Assembly: GCF_030656875.1 (NCBI RefSeq)
Contig: NZ_CP130943.1
Location: 3,844,001 to 3,908,000, forward strand
Direction of reading: 5' to 3'
Length of the DNA: 64,000 nucleotides
DNA from: Prescottella sp. R16
GTDB lineage: Bacteria > Actinomycetota > Actinomycetes > Mycobacteriales > Mycobacteriaceae
How positions within the stretch are numbered: position 1 is the first letter of the stretch; every line of letters begins with the position of its first letter. This document shows, piece by piece, positions 26,550-36,282 of this stretch. Below the pieces are notes generated by a model. That model was not told where the DNA came from, made no database searches, and saw only the letters and a program-made list of their open reading frames with translations. Made by a program: the position numbers and the translations under genes.

Positions 26550-26693
26550 GGTGTCTCCCATCTGTCGGTGTTCTTTCTCCGACGCCCCGGCGGGGCGTGT
26601 GTGATCTTGTACCCAGGGGCCCTCGGCCCGTAAACACTTCACTCGCAAAAAGATTCACGCGCAGCCTGACGTGGGCTGTGAGAGCCTGGACCG

Positions 26694-27036
26694 GTGACGT
26701 TGTTCTCAGTGGGTCACGGACGCCTCACCTGCGAGGAACTGAGCGGGCTCCTGCGCTCGGCGGGAATCGAATCCGTCGTCGACATCCGGCGTTTCCCGGG
26801 AAGCCGCCGGCCTCGACCTGCTGCTGGAACGGGCCCGGACGTCACCGACCGTGATGCTGTGCAGCGAAAGTGTGTGGTGGCGTTGCCATCGCCGGATCGT
26901 CGCCGACGTCGCCGTTCTGCTGCGGGGCGAGAACGTACAGCACATCATGCCGAACGGCCGCTGCACCGAACACGAACCGGCCGCCGGCGCCCGGGTGCAG
27001 GACAGGCAGGTGTACTGGGATCTCCTCCCGTCCTGA
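26694..27036 (+). pseudogene. DUF488 gene with internal deletion and frameshift
   Basis: The first 30 codons (VTLFSVGHGRLTCEELSGLL ... VVDIRRFPGSRR) are the start of a DUF488 protein. From about 26805 the matching continues in another frame as AAGLDLLLERARTSPTVMLC, then SESVWWRCHRRIVADVAVLL to a stop at 27036. The middle of the protein (roughly 50-60 residues) is missing and the frame changes at the junction near 26797-26808. Neither frame alone gives a full protein, so the gene is broken. Related intact proteins are about 150-180 residues. Confidence 0.8.
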
Positions 27037-27040
27037 AACG

Positions 27041-27087
27041 CCGAATGTCACATGCGTTCAGTCCGACTGAACGCATGTGACATTCGG
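27041..27087. terminator. Convergent terminator, palindrome D
   Basis: A perfect palindrome: 23-bp arms (27041-27063 and 27065-27087, core GAATGTCACATGCGTTCAG) around one central base. It starts 4 bp after the DUF488 remnant and ends 18 bp before the purA stop. It has no U-tract and could form a cruciform. Confidence 0.75.
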
Positions 27088-27105
27088 TCACACACAGTGG
27101 TGGTG

Positions 27106-29302
<2,197 letters not shown>

Positions 29303-29338
29303 CGGCGGGCGGCCCGGTCCTCCCGGATACTGGCAGGC

Positions 29339-30115
29339 ATGTACTCCGATTCCCGGACCCGGTCCGCGGTGGTCCGTCCGAGTCCCGTGTTCCTCGGTAT
29401 CGTCGCGGTCGCCGTCGTCGGCGGTGTCCTCGCGTGGCGGGCGGGCAGTGATGTGTCGTCCGGCCGGATCGGGGTGTTCCTGCTGGTCGTGGCGGGCTGG
29501 GTGGTCACACTGTGCCTGCACGAGTTCGCGCACGCGTTCGTGGCGTGGCGGGCCGGCGACCACGACGTCGTCCTGCGCGGCTATCTGACACTCGATCCCC
29601 GCAGGTACACGCAGCCGCTGCTGTCGATCGGGCTACCGGTGCTGTTCCTCGCACTCGGCGGTATCGGTCTGCCCGGTGGCGCGGTGTCCCTGAACACCTG
29701 GTCGATGCCGCCCCGCACCCGGACGCGGATCGCACTGGCCGGTCCGGCCGTCAATGCGGTCGCGGCCGTCGTACTGCTCGGGATCATTCGTGTCCTCGGT
29801 GTGGACAGCGAGCACCGGGTGTTCTGGTACGGCCTGAGTTTCCTGGCGTTCCTGCAGGTGATGGCGACGATCCTGAACCTGCTGCCGGTGCCGGGACTGG
29901 ACGGCTATGCGGCGCTCGAGCCGCACCTGACGGCGTCCACCCGGGCCTCGCTCGACAAGGTGAAGCCGTACGGTCTGCTGCTGCTCATCGCACTGCTGTT
30001 CGTGCCGCAGATCAATACCGCGTTCTTCGATGCGATCTACGCGGTCTTCGGACTGTCCGGTATTCCGGACGTGTACGCGGCGTTCGGCAGCTATCTCATG
30101 CAGTTCTGGCGCTGA
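29339..30115 (+). CDS. Site-2 protease family membrane metalloprotease
   Basis: A 258-residue M50 protease homologue (Rv0359-like) with about six membrane spans. Zinc motif HEFAH (in VTLCLHEFAHAFVAW, residues 60-64) and second motif NLLPVPGLDGYAALEP supply the metal ligands. Such proteases cut transmembrane substrates such as anti-sigma factors; no substrate is suggested here. Follows the Rv0358-like gene as in M. tuberculosis. Confidence 0.9.
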   Translation: MYSDSRTRSAVVRPSPVFLGIVAVAVVGGVLAWRAGSDVSSGRIGVFLLVVAGWVVTLCLHEFAHAFVAWRAGDHDVVLRGYLTLDPRRYTQPLLSIGLPVLFLALGGIGLPGGAVSLNTWSMPPRTRTRIALAGPAVNAVAAVVLLGIIRVLGVDSEHRVFWYGLSFLAFLQVMATILNLLPVPGLDGYAALEPHLTASTRASLDKVKPYGLLLLIALLFVPQINTAFFDAIYAVFGLSGIPDVYAAFGSYLMQFWR

Positions 30116-30126
30116 CCGGCCACCGT

Positions 30127-30178
30127 TGACCGCACCGGCCCCGGTCCGCACGGTGTCGGGCCGAGGCGGGTGCGGTCA
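30127..30178. terminator. Convergent stem-loop E
   Basis: Arms TGACCGCACC (30127-30136) and GGTGCGGTCA (30169-30178), with further GC-rich pairing inside (CCGGCCCCG with CGGGCCGAGG), between the M50 protease gene and the chorismate mutase gene; the right arm includes the latter's stop codon. Confidence 0.55.
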
Positions 30179-30481
30179 CATGGCACGACCGAGACGCCCC
30201 CGCCCGAGCCGGAGCAGCAGCAACGCGAGCGTGTGCCCCTCCGGCCCCAGGTCGTCGAATCGCGACAGCACATCCATCTCCCGGGTGTGCACCAGTCGGG
30301 TGCCGCCGTCGTGCATGCGCATCTCACCGATCAGGCGGGACAGTTCGGTGCGCCGCTGGATCGCCACGAGGATCTGTTCGTCCAGGAGGTCGATCTCACC
30401 GCGGAGTTGCTCGATGTCGACGGCCGTCCGACGATCGGCCGCCAGGCTCGTCGACACGTTCGAAACCTGTGCGCTGGTCAT
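30176..30481 (-). CDS. Chorismate mutase, AroQ type
   Basis: A 101-residue cytoplasmic chorismate mutase converting chorismate to prephenate for Phe and Tyr. The all-helical core is visible: IEQLRGEIDLLDEQILVAIQRRTELSRLIGEMR with the conserved Arg residues, like M. tuberculosis Rv0948c, whose activity rises in complex with DAHP synthase. TAGCGT at 30488-30493 lies 6 nt before the ATG. Confidence 0.9.
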   Translation of the reverse strand: MTSAQVSNVSTSLAADRRTAVDIEQLRGEIDLLDEQILVAIQRRTELSRLIGEMRMHDGGTRLVHTREMDVLSRFDDLGPEGHTLALLLLRLGRGRLGRAM

Positions 30482-30542
30482 GTCTCCACGCTAGGTACGA
30501 GTGCTCGCGGGAGTCTAGGTAGTTCACTACCCGATCCGACGG

Positions 30543-31463
30543 TCACGGTCGGGCGAGTGCCGTCACCCAGCCGTGCAGCGCGTCCGACCGCAGCGCCGAC
30601 GCGTGCCGCTTGCCCAGGGCCTCGCACACCGGGCCCGGTTGCCCCGTTCCGACGACCCGGCCGTCGACCTCCGTCACCGGGGCCACCCCCGCCGACGTGC
30701 CGGTGACGAACACTTCGTCGGCGATGTACAGCTCGGTGAGGTCGACGGTCCGCTCGACGACCGGGATGCCGTCCTCGGTCGCGAGGGTCAGCAGGGTGCG
30801 CCGGTTGATGCCGTCGAGGATGTCGCACGAGACGTCGGGAGTGATCAGGGTGCCGCCGCGCACCAGGAAGATGTTCGCGGCACTGAGCTCGCACACGTGC
30901 CCGGCGCCGTCGAGGAAGATCGCGTCGTCGTAGCCGGCGTCGATCGCGTCCTGCTTCGCGAGCACCGAGTTGACGTACGCGCCGTTGACCTTGGCGCGCG
31001 ACGGGATCGCCGAATCCGGGATGCGCCGCCACTGGCTGGTCTTCAGGCGCATCCCGTCCTGCGGGACGATCGGGACGGCGTCGTAGACGAACATCGAGAC
31101 GACGGTCCGGCAGCCACGGACCCGGGTGCCGGGAATCGACTCGTCGACGTGCACGGTGGCACGCACGAACACGTCCGACGTGGGCGCGTTCGCCGTCACG
31201 AGTTCGGTTGCCGCGGAAACGAACCGGTCGAGATCCCAGTCGTCGTCGAATCGGTCGATACCGATGATGCGGCACGACTCGACGAGCCGACGGAAGTGGT
31301 CGGCGAGACGGAACGCGGTACGCACCGGGCCTTCGACGTGCACCGGGAAGACGGTGTAGACGCTCAGCCCGTACAGGACGGCCGACGTGGCGACGCCCAG
31401 GGTCGCGTCGGACGCGGGCACGAGCCGGTCACCGTAGTAGACGTGTGGATACGGGATCGCCAT
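30543..31463 (-). CDS. Class IV aminotransferase (branched-chain/D-amino acid type)
   Basis: A 306-residue fold type IV PLP aminotransferase. The Schiff-base lysine is K158 (SRAKVNGAYVNSVLAK); LDGAGHVCELSAANIFLV and VFVTGTSAGVAPV are the typical Glu and phosphate-binding segments. Closest to branched-chain aminotransferases of the IlvE group, though D-amino acid transaminase or another activity is possible. A TAGCAT hexamer at 31472-31477, 8 nt from the ATG, suggests leaderless expression. Confidence 0.87.
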   Translation of the reverse strand: MAIPYPHVYYGDRLVPASDATLGVATSAVLYGLSVYTVFPVHVEGPVRTAFRLADHFRRLVESCRIIGIDRFDDDWDLDRFVSAATELVTANAPTSDVFVRATVHVDESIPGTRVRGCRTVVSMFVYDAVPIVPQDGMRLKTSQWRRIPDSAIPSRAKVNGAYVNSVLAKQDAIDAGYDDAIFLDGAGHVCELSAANIFLVRGGTLITPDVSCDILDGINRRTLLTLATEDGIPVVERTVDLTELYIADEVFVTGTSAGVAPVTEVDGRVVGTGQPGPVCEALGKRHASALRSDALHGWVTALARP

Positions 31464-31569
31464 GCCCGACGATGCTAGCGACGGCGCCGGGGCCGGAAAA
31501 GCGAATTGTTCCGCGCACCATCGTCTCGTCCTCCCACCACCACCGCCACCCGCCCGGCACACTGTGCCC

Positions 31570-32532
31570 ATGCTGCATCTGCGGATCCTCTCCCCCACCG
31601 ACCTCACCGACGAGGCCGTCCGCATTCTCGAGGCCGAACCCGCGGTGAGCGGGCTCGCGGTGCTGCGGGGTGCCGCGATCCGGCCCCGCGGCGATCTCGT
31701 CCACGCCGACCTCGCGCGCGAGGTCGCCAACGACGTGATCGAGCAGCTGCGCGGGACCGGACTCCATCACCGCGGCACCATCGAGATCGAACCGGTTCCC
31801 ACCTGGCTGTCGCGCAGCGGGCTGGACGCCGAAGTGAGCAGCCCCGGCAGCAGCGCCGACGCCGTCGTGTGGGCCGAGGTCGCGCAACGCTCCTACGACG
31901 ACGTCGAACTGAACTGGACGTACCTGAGCTTCATGTCGATGGCGACACTCCTGGCGGGGATCGCGATCATCACCGACTCGCAGATCCTCGTCATCGGCGC
32001 GATGGTCCTCGGCCCCGAGTTCGGGGCGATCGCCGCGCTCGGCGTCGCCCTGGTCAAACACCGGTTCGTGCTGCTGGCCACGGCGGTCCGCACGCTCGTG
32101 TTCGGGTTCCTGGCCGCGATCGCGGTGGCGACGGTCGCCGCGCTGGTCGGCCGCCTACTGGGCTGGGTGACGATCGACGACGTCACCGGGCCGCGGCCTG
32201 AGACGGCGTTCATCTACACGCCCGACAAGTGGTCGTTCATCGTCGCGGTGATCGCAGCCGCGGCCGGGGTGCTGTCGCTGACGTCGTCGAAGCTCGGCGG
32301 CCTGTCGGGGGTGTTCATCTCGGTGACGACGGTGCCGGCCGCCGGCAACATCGCGCTCGGTATCGCGTTCGGTGCCGGGCACGAGATCTTGGGCAGTTCA
32401 CTGCAATTGGTTCTCAACCTCGTCGGCATGGCGATCGCCGGGTGGGCGACGTTGGCCCTGCAGCAGAAGGTGTGGTCCCGGGTGTCGGTGCGCCGCGCCC
32501 GCGCCCTCGACCACCGCCGTCGCATGCTGTGA
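31570..32532 (+). CDS. DUF389 (TIGR00341-like) membrane protein
   Basis: A 320-residue protein: a cytoplasmic N-terminal ferredoxin-like region (1-105, MLHLRILSPTDLTDEAVRIL) followed by six or so membrane spans, starting LNWTYLSFMSMATLLAGIAIITDSQILVIGAMVLGPEFGAIAA, the DUF389 signature. Function unknown. Ends 20 bp from the convergent cobalt-enzyme operon, with no hairpin in between. Confidence 0.87.
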   Translation: MLHLRILSPTDLTDEAVRILEAEPAVSGLAVLRGAAIRPRGDLVHADLAREVANDVIEQLRGTGLHHRGTIEIEPVPTWLSRSGLDAEVSSPGSSADAVVWAEVAQRSYDDVELNWTYLSFMSMATLLAGIAIITDSQILVIGAMVLGPEFGAIAALGVALVKHRFVLLATAVRTLVFGFLAAIAVATVAALVGRLLGWVTIDDVTGPRPETAFIYTPDKWSFIVAVIAAAAGVLSLTSSKLGGLSGVFISVTTVPAAGNIALGIAFGAGHEILGSSLQLVLNLVGMAIAGWATLALQQKVWSRVSVRRARALDHRRRML

Positions 32533-32552
32533 CGTTCCGGACGCACACACCG

Positions 32553-32885
32553 TCAATCGCGTTCGAGTCTCGCCCGGATCTGGTCCATCTTTGCACGAAG
32601 TTCGTCCTGGCCGACGATGCCGCGGTCGAGGAAGGTGTGCGCGGTGGTGATCGCGGACCGCGAGTGGACGGGGAACTCGCTGTAGACGGTTTCGCCCAGC
32701 TCGTCCTCGGCGTGCCGGCGTTCGAGGTTGTCCCATGCACCGCGCCACGAGAGGCACTCGCACGTGGCCTGCATGGCCGATTCCCACGGATCCGGCTTGC
32801 GCTCGATGTCGTCGAAATCGCCGGCACGTCCGGTTCCCGGCTGCAGCGTCCGCAAGATGATCTCGTAGCCCTGGGGCGCGGTCAT
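32553..32885 (-). CDS. Cobalt-enzyme activator (P15K/NhlE-like), paralogue of the beta subunit
   Basis: A 110-residue protein, last gene of the operon, where thiocyanate hydrolase and Co-type nitrile hydratase operons carry their maturation factor. It resembles the operon's own ScnB: CECLSWRGAWDNLERRHAED against CECLAWRGAWNAEMRRRAEV, then LGET and a shared C-terminal helix pattern DEL-x(5)-D-x-IRARL. Such activators hold the catalytic subunit while cobalt is inserted and Cys residues are oxidised, then are swapped for the real beta subunit. Here it lacks the first ~35 residues of ScnB. ATG overlaps the scnC stop (ATGA). Confidence 0.8.
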   Translation of the reverse strand: MTAPQGYEIILRTLQPGTGRAGDFDDIERKPDPWESAMQATCECLSWRGAWDNLERRHAEDELGETVYSEFPVHSRSAITTAHTFLDRGIVGQDELRAKMDQIRARLERD

Positions 32886-33580
32886 CGGGCACCTCCGGCG
32901 GAGGGCGCCGTCGAGGCGTCCCAGTCGGCGGAGGGTAGTGCCACTCCGATCATCGTGTCGCGTGTGACGATCTTCTCGAGTTGCTCCTCCGACCACCCCT
33001 CGGTGCCCTCGGGTCGCATGGGCATCACCATGAACCGCGACTTCTGGTTCGAATCGTGCACCCGTACTTCCACATCGGAGGGGAAGTGCAACCCGAACTC
33101 GGCGAGAACCTCGCGGGGACGACGCACCATCCGTCGTCGGTAGTTCGGTGTCCGATACCAGTCGGGGGACATGCCGAGCACGGGCCGCGGGTAGCACGAG
33201 CACAGCGTGCACACGATCACGTTGTGTACCTCGGGTGTGTTTTCGAGGACGTAGAAGAAGGTGTAGTCGCTGGGGGTGCCCGATCCCGTCGGGTCCCTCC
33301 AGTCGATGCCGACTTCCTTGCACGTCTCGGTACCGTTCTCCAGCAGGCGCTTCTTGAATTCCGGGTCGGTCCACGCCTTGGCAACCAATTTGGATCCGCC
33401 CGAGGGGCCGATCGATTCGGCCCATTCGGAGAAGCGCCGGTGGTCTTCCGCGGAGAAAAGTCCCTTCTCGATGGCGAGTTCTCGCAGGGCGAGTTCGAGG
33501 ACCTCGAACTCGCTGATCTCCTCCGAAGCCTCTATGGGAGCGTGCGGGTCACTGTCCGGACGGCCGTGTGAATCGCTCAC
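32882..33580 (-). CDS. scnC: Cobalt-containing catalytic subunit, thiocyanate hydrolase gamma / nitrile hydratase alpha
   Basis: A 232-residue subunit. The claw motif V-C124-T-L-C127-S-C129-Y binds non-corrin Co(III); Thr after the first Cys is the cobalt-type signature (Ser in iron enzymes). SEFEVLELALRELAIEKGLF with SAEDHRRF, CTLCSCYPRPVLG, SPDWYRTPNYRRRMVRRPRE and VLAEFGLHFPSDV read like thiocyanate hydrolase gamma and less like nitrile hydratase alpha (CTPWPVLGLPPNWYK). Reaction: SCN- to COS and NH3, or nitrile to amide. GTG start has AGGAGGA 5 nt upstream, overlapping the scnA stop. Confidence 0.88.
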   Translation of the reverse strand: MSDSHGRPDSDPHAPIEASEEISEFEVLELALRELAIEKGLFSAEDHRRFSEWAESIGPSGGSKLVAKAWTDPEFKKRLLENGTETCKEVGIDWRDPTGSGTPSDYTFFYVLENTPEVHNVIVCTLCSCYPRPVLGMSPDWYRTPNYRRRMVRRPREVLAEFGLHFPSDVEVRVHDSNQKSRFMVMPMRPEGTEGWSEEQLEKIVTRDTMIGVALPSADWDASTAPSAGGAR

Positions 33581-33588
33581 TTGTCCTC

Positions 33589-33891
33589 CTACGTGTCGGT
33601 TCGTCCGGCGGGCCGCAGCCAGCCCTCCGCACATTCGGTCTCGAGTGTGTCGACGTCGCATCCCGTGTAGCGCGGCCACAGGTCGGTCTGCCTGAACCGG
33701 ACGACGTAGAACGGCTCCTTGCGGCCGGTCTCGACCTTGTCGAATGCCTCGTCCTCCGGAATCACCCATTCGGGGCGGTGCTCGACGACGACGCCCTCCT
33801 GCCCACGCACGAAAGCTTGTGTGCGGGTGTGGAAGAGGCTCGTCTGATTCTTCACGACCACACGGTCGCCGATCTCGAACTTGGCGGTCAT
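33589..33891 (-). CDS. scnA: SH3-like subunit, thiocyanate hydrolase alpha / C-terminal half of nitrile hydratase beta
   Basis: A 100-residue beta-barrel subunit equal to the C-terminal half of a nitrile hydratase beta chain: FEIGDRVVVKNQTSLFHTRTQAFVRGQEGVVV, then PFYVVRFRQTDLWPRY. Being encoded apart from the N-terminal half is the feature of three-subunit enzymes (thiocyanate hydrolase, toyocamycin nitrile hydratase). ATG overlaps the scnB stop by 4 bp. Confidence 0.87.
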   Translation of the reverse strand: MTAKFEIGDRVVVKNQTSLFHTRTQAFVRGQEGVVVEHRPEWVIPEDEAFDKVETGRKEPFYVVRFRQTDLWPRYTGCDVDTLETECAEGWLRPAGRTDT

Positions 33892-34322
33892 CTCCGTTCC
33901 TCCCGAAGGCGTGCACGTACCTCGTCGACGCGGTCGCAGAGCTCGTCGAGAGGGATGAGGCCCTTGTCGACCATCACTTTCGCGGCGACGGTGAGCCAGC
34001 GGGCGTAGTACGGGTACCCGAAGTACTGCGTCTCACCGAGATCGACCTCGGCGCGGCGCCGCATCTCGGCGTTCCAGGCACCCCGCCAGGCGAGGCATTC
34101 GCAGGTGACGTAGGTGTTCATCTCCCATGCCTCCTCCTCTTTCTCGAGGTACTCGACGGGGAGGGCCGACTGTCCCCCGACGTCGTGCAGGACGTGTCTC
34201 AGCACGGCGTATTGCGCATTGGTGATCGTGTACGGGGAATCCTGAACGTCGTGTTCGGCCGGAGCGATCTTGGCCAGACCGTCGGTGAGTTTCTGGAATC
34301 GGGCCTGATTCGCGGTGGTCAT
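33888..34322 (-). CDS. scnB: Thiocyanate hydrolase beta-like subunit (N-terminal half of nitrile hydratase beta)
   Basis: A 144-residue helical subunit. YTITNAQYAVLRHVLHDVGG, CECLAWRGAWNAEMRRRAE (residues 74-92) and LGETQYFGYPYYARWLTVAA match the N-terminal domain of nitrile hydratase beta / thiocyanate hydrolase beta. In the known enzymes a conserved Arg pair of this subunit contacts the oxidised cysteines; R88-R90 are the obvious candidates here. ATG 34322 has GGGAG upstream and lies 65 bp after cbtA. Gene order B-A-C equals Thiobacillus thioparus scnBAC. Confidence 0.85.
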   Translation of the reverse strand: MTTANQARFQKLTDGLAKIAPAEHDVQDSPYTITNAQYAVLRHVLHDVGGQSALPVEYLEKEEEAWEMNTYVTCECLAWRGAWNAEMRRRAEVDLGETQYFGYPYYARWLTVAAKVMVDKGLIPLDELCDRVDEVRARLREERR

Positions 34323-34387
34323 GGAGGTCTCCCTTCCCTGGAGGGCTGGGTGCATTCACATGTTCCGAATTCTCGTCGGTGCTCCTC

Positions 34388-35203
34388 CTACAGTGGCGTC
34401 GTCCCCGCCGTCCTGTCGTTCACGGCGACGGGGGCGATCCTCTCGGATTGCGTTGTGCGCTGTGCCCGTTCGGTGAGGACGGCGAAAGCGAGCCCGAGAA
34501 CGAGCCAGAGTGTGGCCTGTGTCGCCATCACCGACACCCGGAACTCCCACAGCAGGGTTGCGGGGAAGTTGTCGCCGACTTCGTTCACGGCCGGCAGCAG
34601 GAGGTAGCCGGCAGTCACGATCACCAGGAACGTCAGTATCGAGGCAGCGACGGGAACGGTGCGATATCTGTGTGCGACAAGTACCTTCGCAACATATCCC
34701 GCAGCGCAGACCGCGAACAGGCCGAGTACCAGCGCCGCCGCCCACAGCCAGGTTCGCTGACCGAGCGTGTCCGGATCCCCTACAGCCGGGGGATCGGCCG
34801 GGTATTTGAAGAACGGCACCGCCTCGATCGCGAGCCAGCCACCGCCGGCGAGGCAGAGCGCGAGAAGTGGACCGGGCAATGCGACGAACCGCCGCGCACA
34901 GTACGCGACCACCCCGAAGATCGCTCCGATCGCGAGGCCCGCACCGGTGGTGGCCAACAACAGTCCCGCCCGCTGACCGTCCCGCGAGACGAGTGCGTCG
35001 CCGTCGTGCGAATGTGCGGGCGTTCCGGGCTCGTGTTCGTGCTGCGCGGGGACGGTCGGAGGGGCCGATTCCTCGAGCTCGACGGCCGCTGCAATGTGTG
35101 GTTCTCCGAGCGTGAACGCCACTGCTCCGGCCAACAGGCCGGCGAGCAGACCCGCGAGCAGGCCTCGCAGCACCAGATTCTTCAGCGTCCCGGCTAGTGG
35201 CAC
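34388..35203 (-). CDS. cbtA: CbtA cobalt transporter subunit
   Basis: A 271-residue membrane protein with about six spans. The first span (LVLRGLLAGLLAGLLAGAVAFTLGEPHI) and the extracytoplasmic His-rich loop HEHEPGTPAHSHDGD (55-69), a probable Co2+ entry site, are CbtA features. CbtAB are usually found with cobalamin genes; here they feed the cobalt enzyme encoded downstream. GTG start overlaps cbtB by 10 bp. Confidence 0.88.
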   Translation of the reverse strand: MPLAGTLKNLVLRGLLAGLLAGLLAGAVAFTLGEPHIAAAVELEESAPPTVPAQHEHEPGTPAHSHDGDALVSRDGQRAGLLLATTGAGLAIGAIFGVVAYCARRFVALPGPLLALCLAGGGWLAIEAVPFFKYPADPPAVGDPDTLGQRTWLWAAALVLGLFAVCAAGYVAKVLVAHRYRTVPVAASILTFLVIVTAGYLLLPAVNEVGDNFPATLLWEFRVSVMATQATLWLVLGLAFAVLTERAQRTTQSERIAPVAVNDRTAGTTPL

Positions 35204-35388
35204 GGGAGCCCCATGAGGTGGCGGCCGTCGTGCATCAGCTCGTGCATGTACATACCGGTGCGCGAGACAGCACCCTGGTCGAATCCCACGAGATAGAGAG
35301 CGAGCAAGGCGAGGAGCACCACACCGACTGCGACGAGCGCGATACCGATGGATTCGATTGCCCGGTCGGGGCCGTGGACGAGAGTCAT
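35194..35388 (-). CDS. cbtB: CbtB cobalt transporter subunit
   Basis: A 64-residue single-span protein (SIGIALVAVGVVLLALLALYLVGFDQG) with the characteristic C-terminal metal-binding tail MYMHELMHDGRHLMGLPCH (His49, 53, 57, 64). First gene of the operon; GGAGGAAAC precedes the ATG. Confidence 0.88.
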   Translation of the reverse strand: MTLVHGPDRAIESIGIALVAVGVVLLALLALYLVGFDQGAVSRTGMYMHELMHDGRHLMGLPCH

Positions 35389-35817
35389 GTTTCCTCCAGA
35401 ATCATGTCTGGCGAGAACCGGCCGATACGACCCGGCCGAAAGTGGCGTGGGAGCGCTCGTCGTTCGGGCGCACCTCCAATTATCCGAGGCGACCGTAACA
35501 CTGCAGCCCTCACCGGATATCGATTTCGAGAATCAACGATCACACCCACCCACAGGGCGGGTTCTTCGAAGAAACTGCAGATCCAACGGGTTTCGGACCG
35601 CTCGGCGCCGCTCACGCAAAACGGAGAAATTCACGAATTGGACCGACCTTCTCGCCGACATTTCACCCGAAGTAGAACCTTTACTCACAGCAGGGCTTTT
35701 CGAGTAGAAAATCTATATTTCACGACGAGACTCCGCTCGGTGCGCAATCTCGACGAACTCTGTACGGCTACGCACAATTCCGCGGAAGACGTCGGTGGCA
35801 GCCTGCACACTGGGTGC
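35389..35817. promoter_or_regulatory. 429-bp divergent intergenic region of the cobalt-enzyme operon
   Basis: The longest gene-free stretch in the window and visibly AT-richer than its surroundings. It must hold the cbtB promoter (a GATAAT-like hexamer on the minus strand at 35479-35484 is the best candidate) and that of the PPOX gene (TATATT around 35712 on plus). No cobalamin-riboswitch core, terminator or ORF was recognised. Confidence 0.5.
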
Positions 35818-36279
35818 ATGGCAACCTGGCAGGAGTTCACCGAAGCAGCCCCGGCACTGGCCGAGGCCGTCCACGCGCGGCTGACCGCGCACCGGCACCA
35901 CGTCCTGGCGACGCTGCGGGCCGACGGCTCACCCCGGGTGAGTGGCACCGAGATCGACCGGCGGGACGGCAGGCTGATCCTCGGCTCGATGGCCGGCGCC
36001 CGCAAGGTGGCCGATCTGCGCCGCGACCCCCGGTTCGCACTGCACACCAATCCCGGCCACCACGACATGGTCGGCGGCGACGCCAAGATCAGTGGGCGGG
36101 CACGCGAGCTCGTCGGCACCGAGAAGGCGGCGATCACCGACACCTATCCGGAGGAGATCGGCCCCGCCGACGTCTTCGTCCTCGACATCGACGAGGTGAT
36201 CCTCACGACGCTGGGGGACGGCCGGATGCACATCGACCTGTGGCGGCCGGGCACCGACGTCGTCCGCTTCACCCGGTGA
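35818..36279 (+). CDS. PPOX-family (FMN/F420-binding split-barrel) protein
   Basis: A 153-residue pyridoxamine 5'-phosphate oxidase-like protein. VHARLTAHRHHVLATLRADGSPRVSGTEIDRRDGRLILGSMAGARKVADLRRDPRF is the family's cofactor-binding core. Such small actinobacterial members often use F420, but the cofactor cannot be told from sequence alone. Ends 3 bp before the convergent CDF gene. Confidence 0.85.
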   Translation: MATWQEFTEAAPALAEAVHARLTAHRHHVLATLRADGSPRVSGTEIDRRDGRLILGSMAGARKVADLRRDPRFALHTNPGHHDMVGGDAKISGRARELVGTEKAAITDTYPEEIGPADVFVLDIDEVILTTLGDGRMHIDLWRPGTDVVRFTR

Positions 36280-36282
36280 ACG

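Noticed and set aside
26694..27080. Intact 128-residue DUF488 protein
   Set aside because: Only its first 30 residues fit the family; after that the frame runs into Arg-rich nonsense while the true sequence continues in another frame.
32553..34322. Ordinary two-subunit nitrile hydratase (NhlBA type)
   Set aside because: The beta chain is encoded as two separate genes, the order is B-A-C, and the catalytic subunit has CYPRPVLG with WYRTPNYRRR instead of the CTPWPVLG/WYK pattern. Three-subunit enzyme families fit better.
35389..35817. Cobalamin riboswitch upstream of cbtB
   Set aside because: No B12-box-like core could be read on the minus strand. A covariance-model search would be needed to exclude a diverged one.
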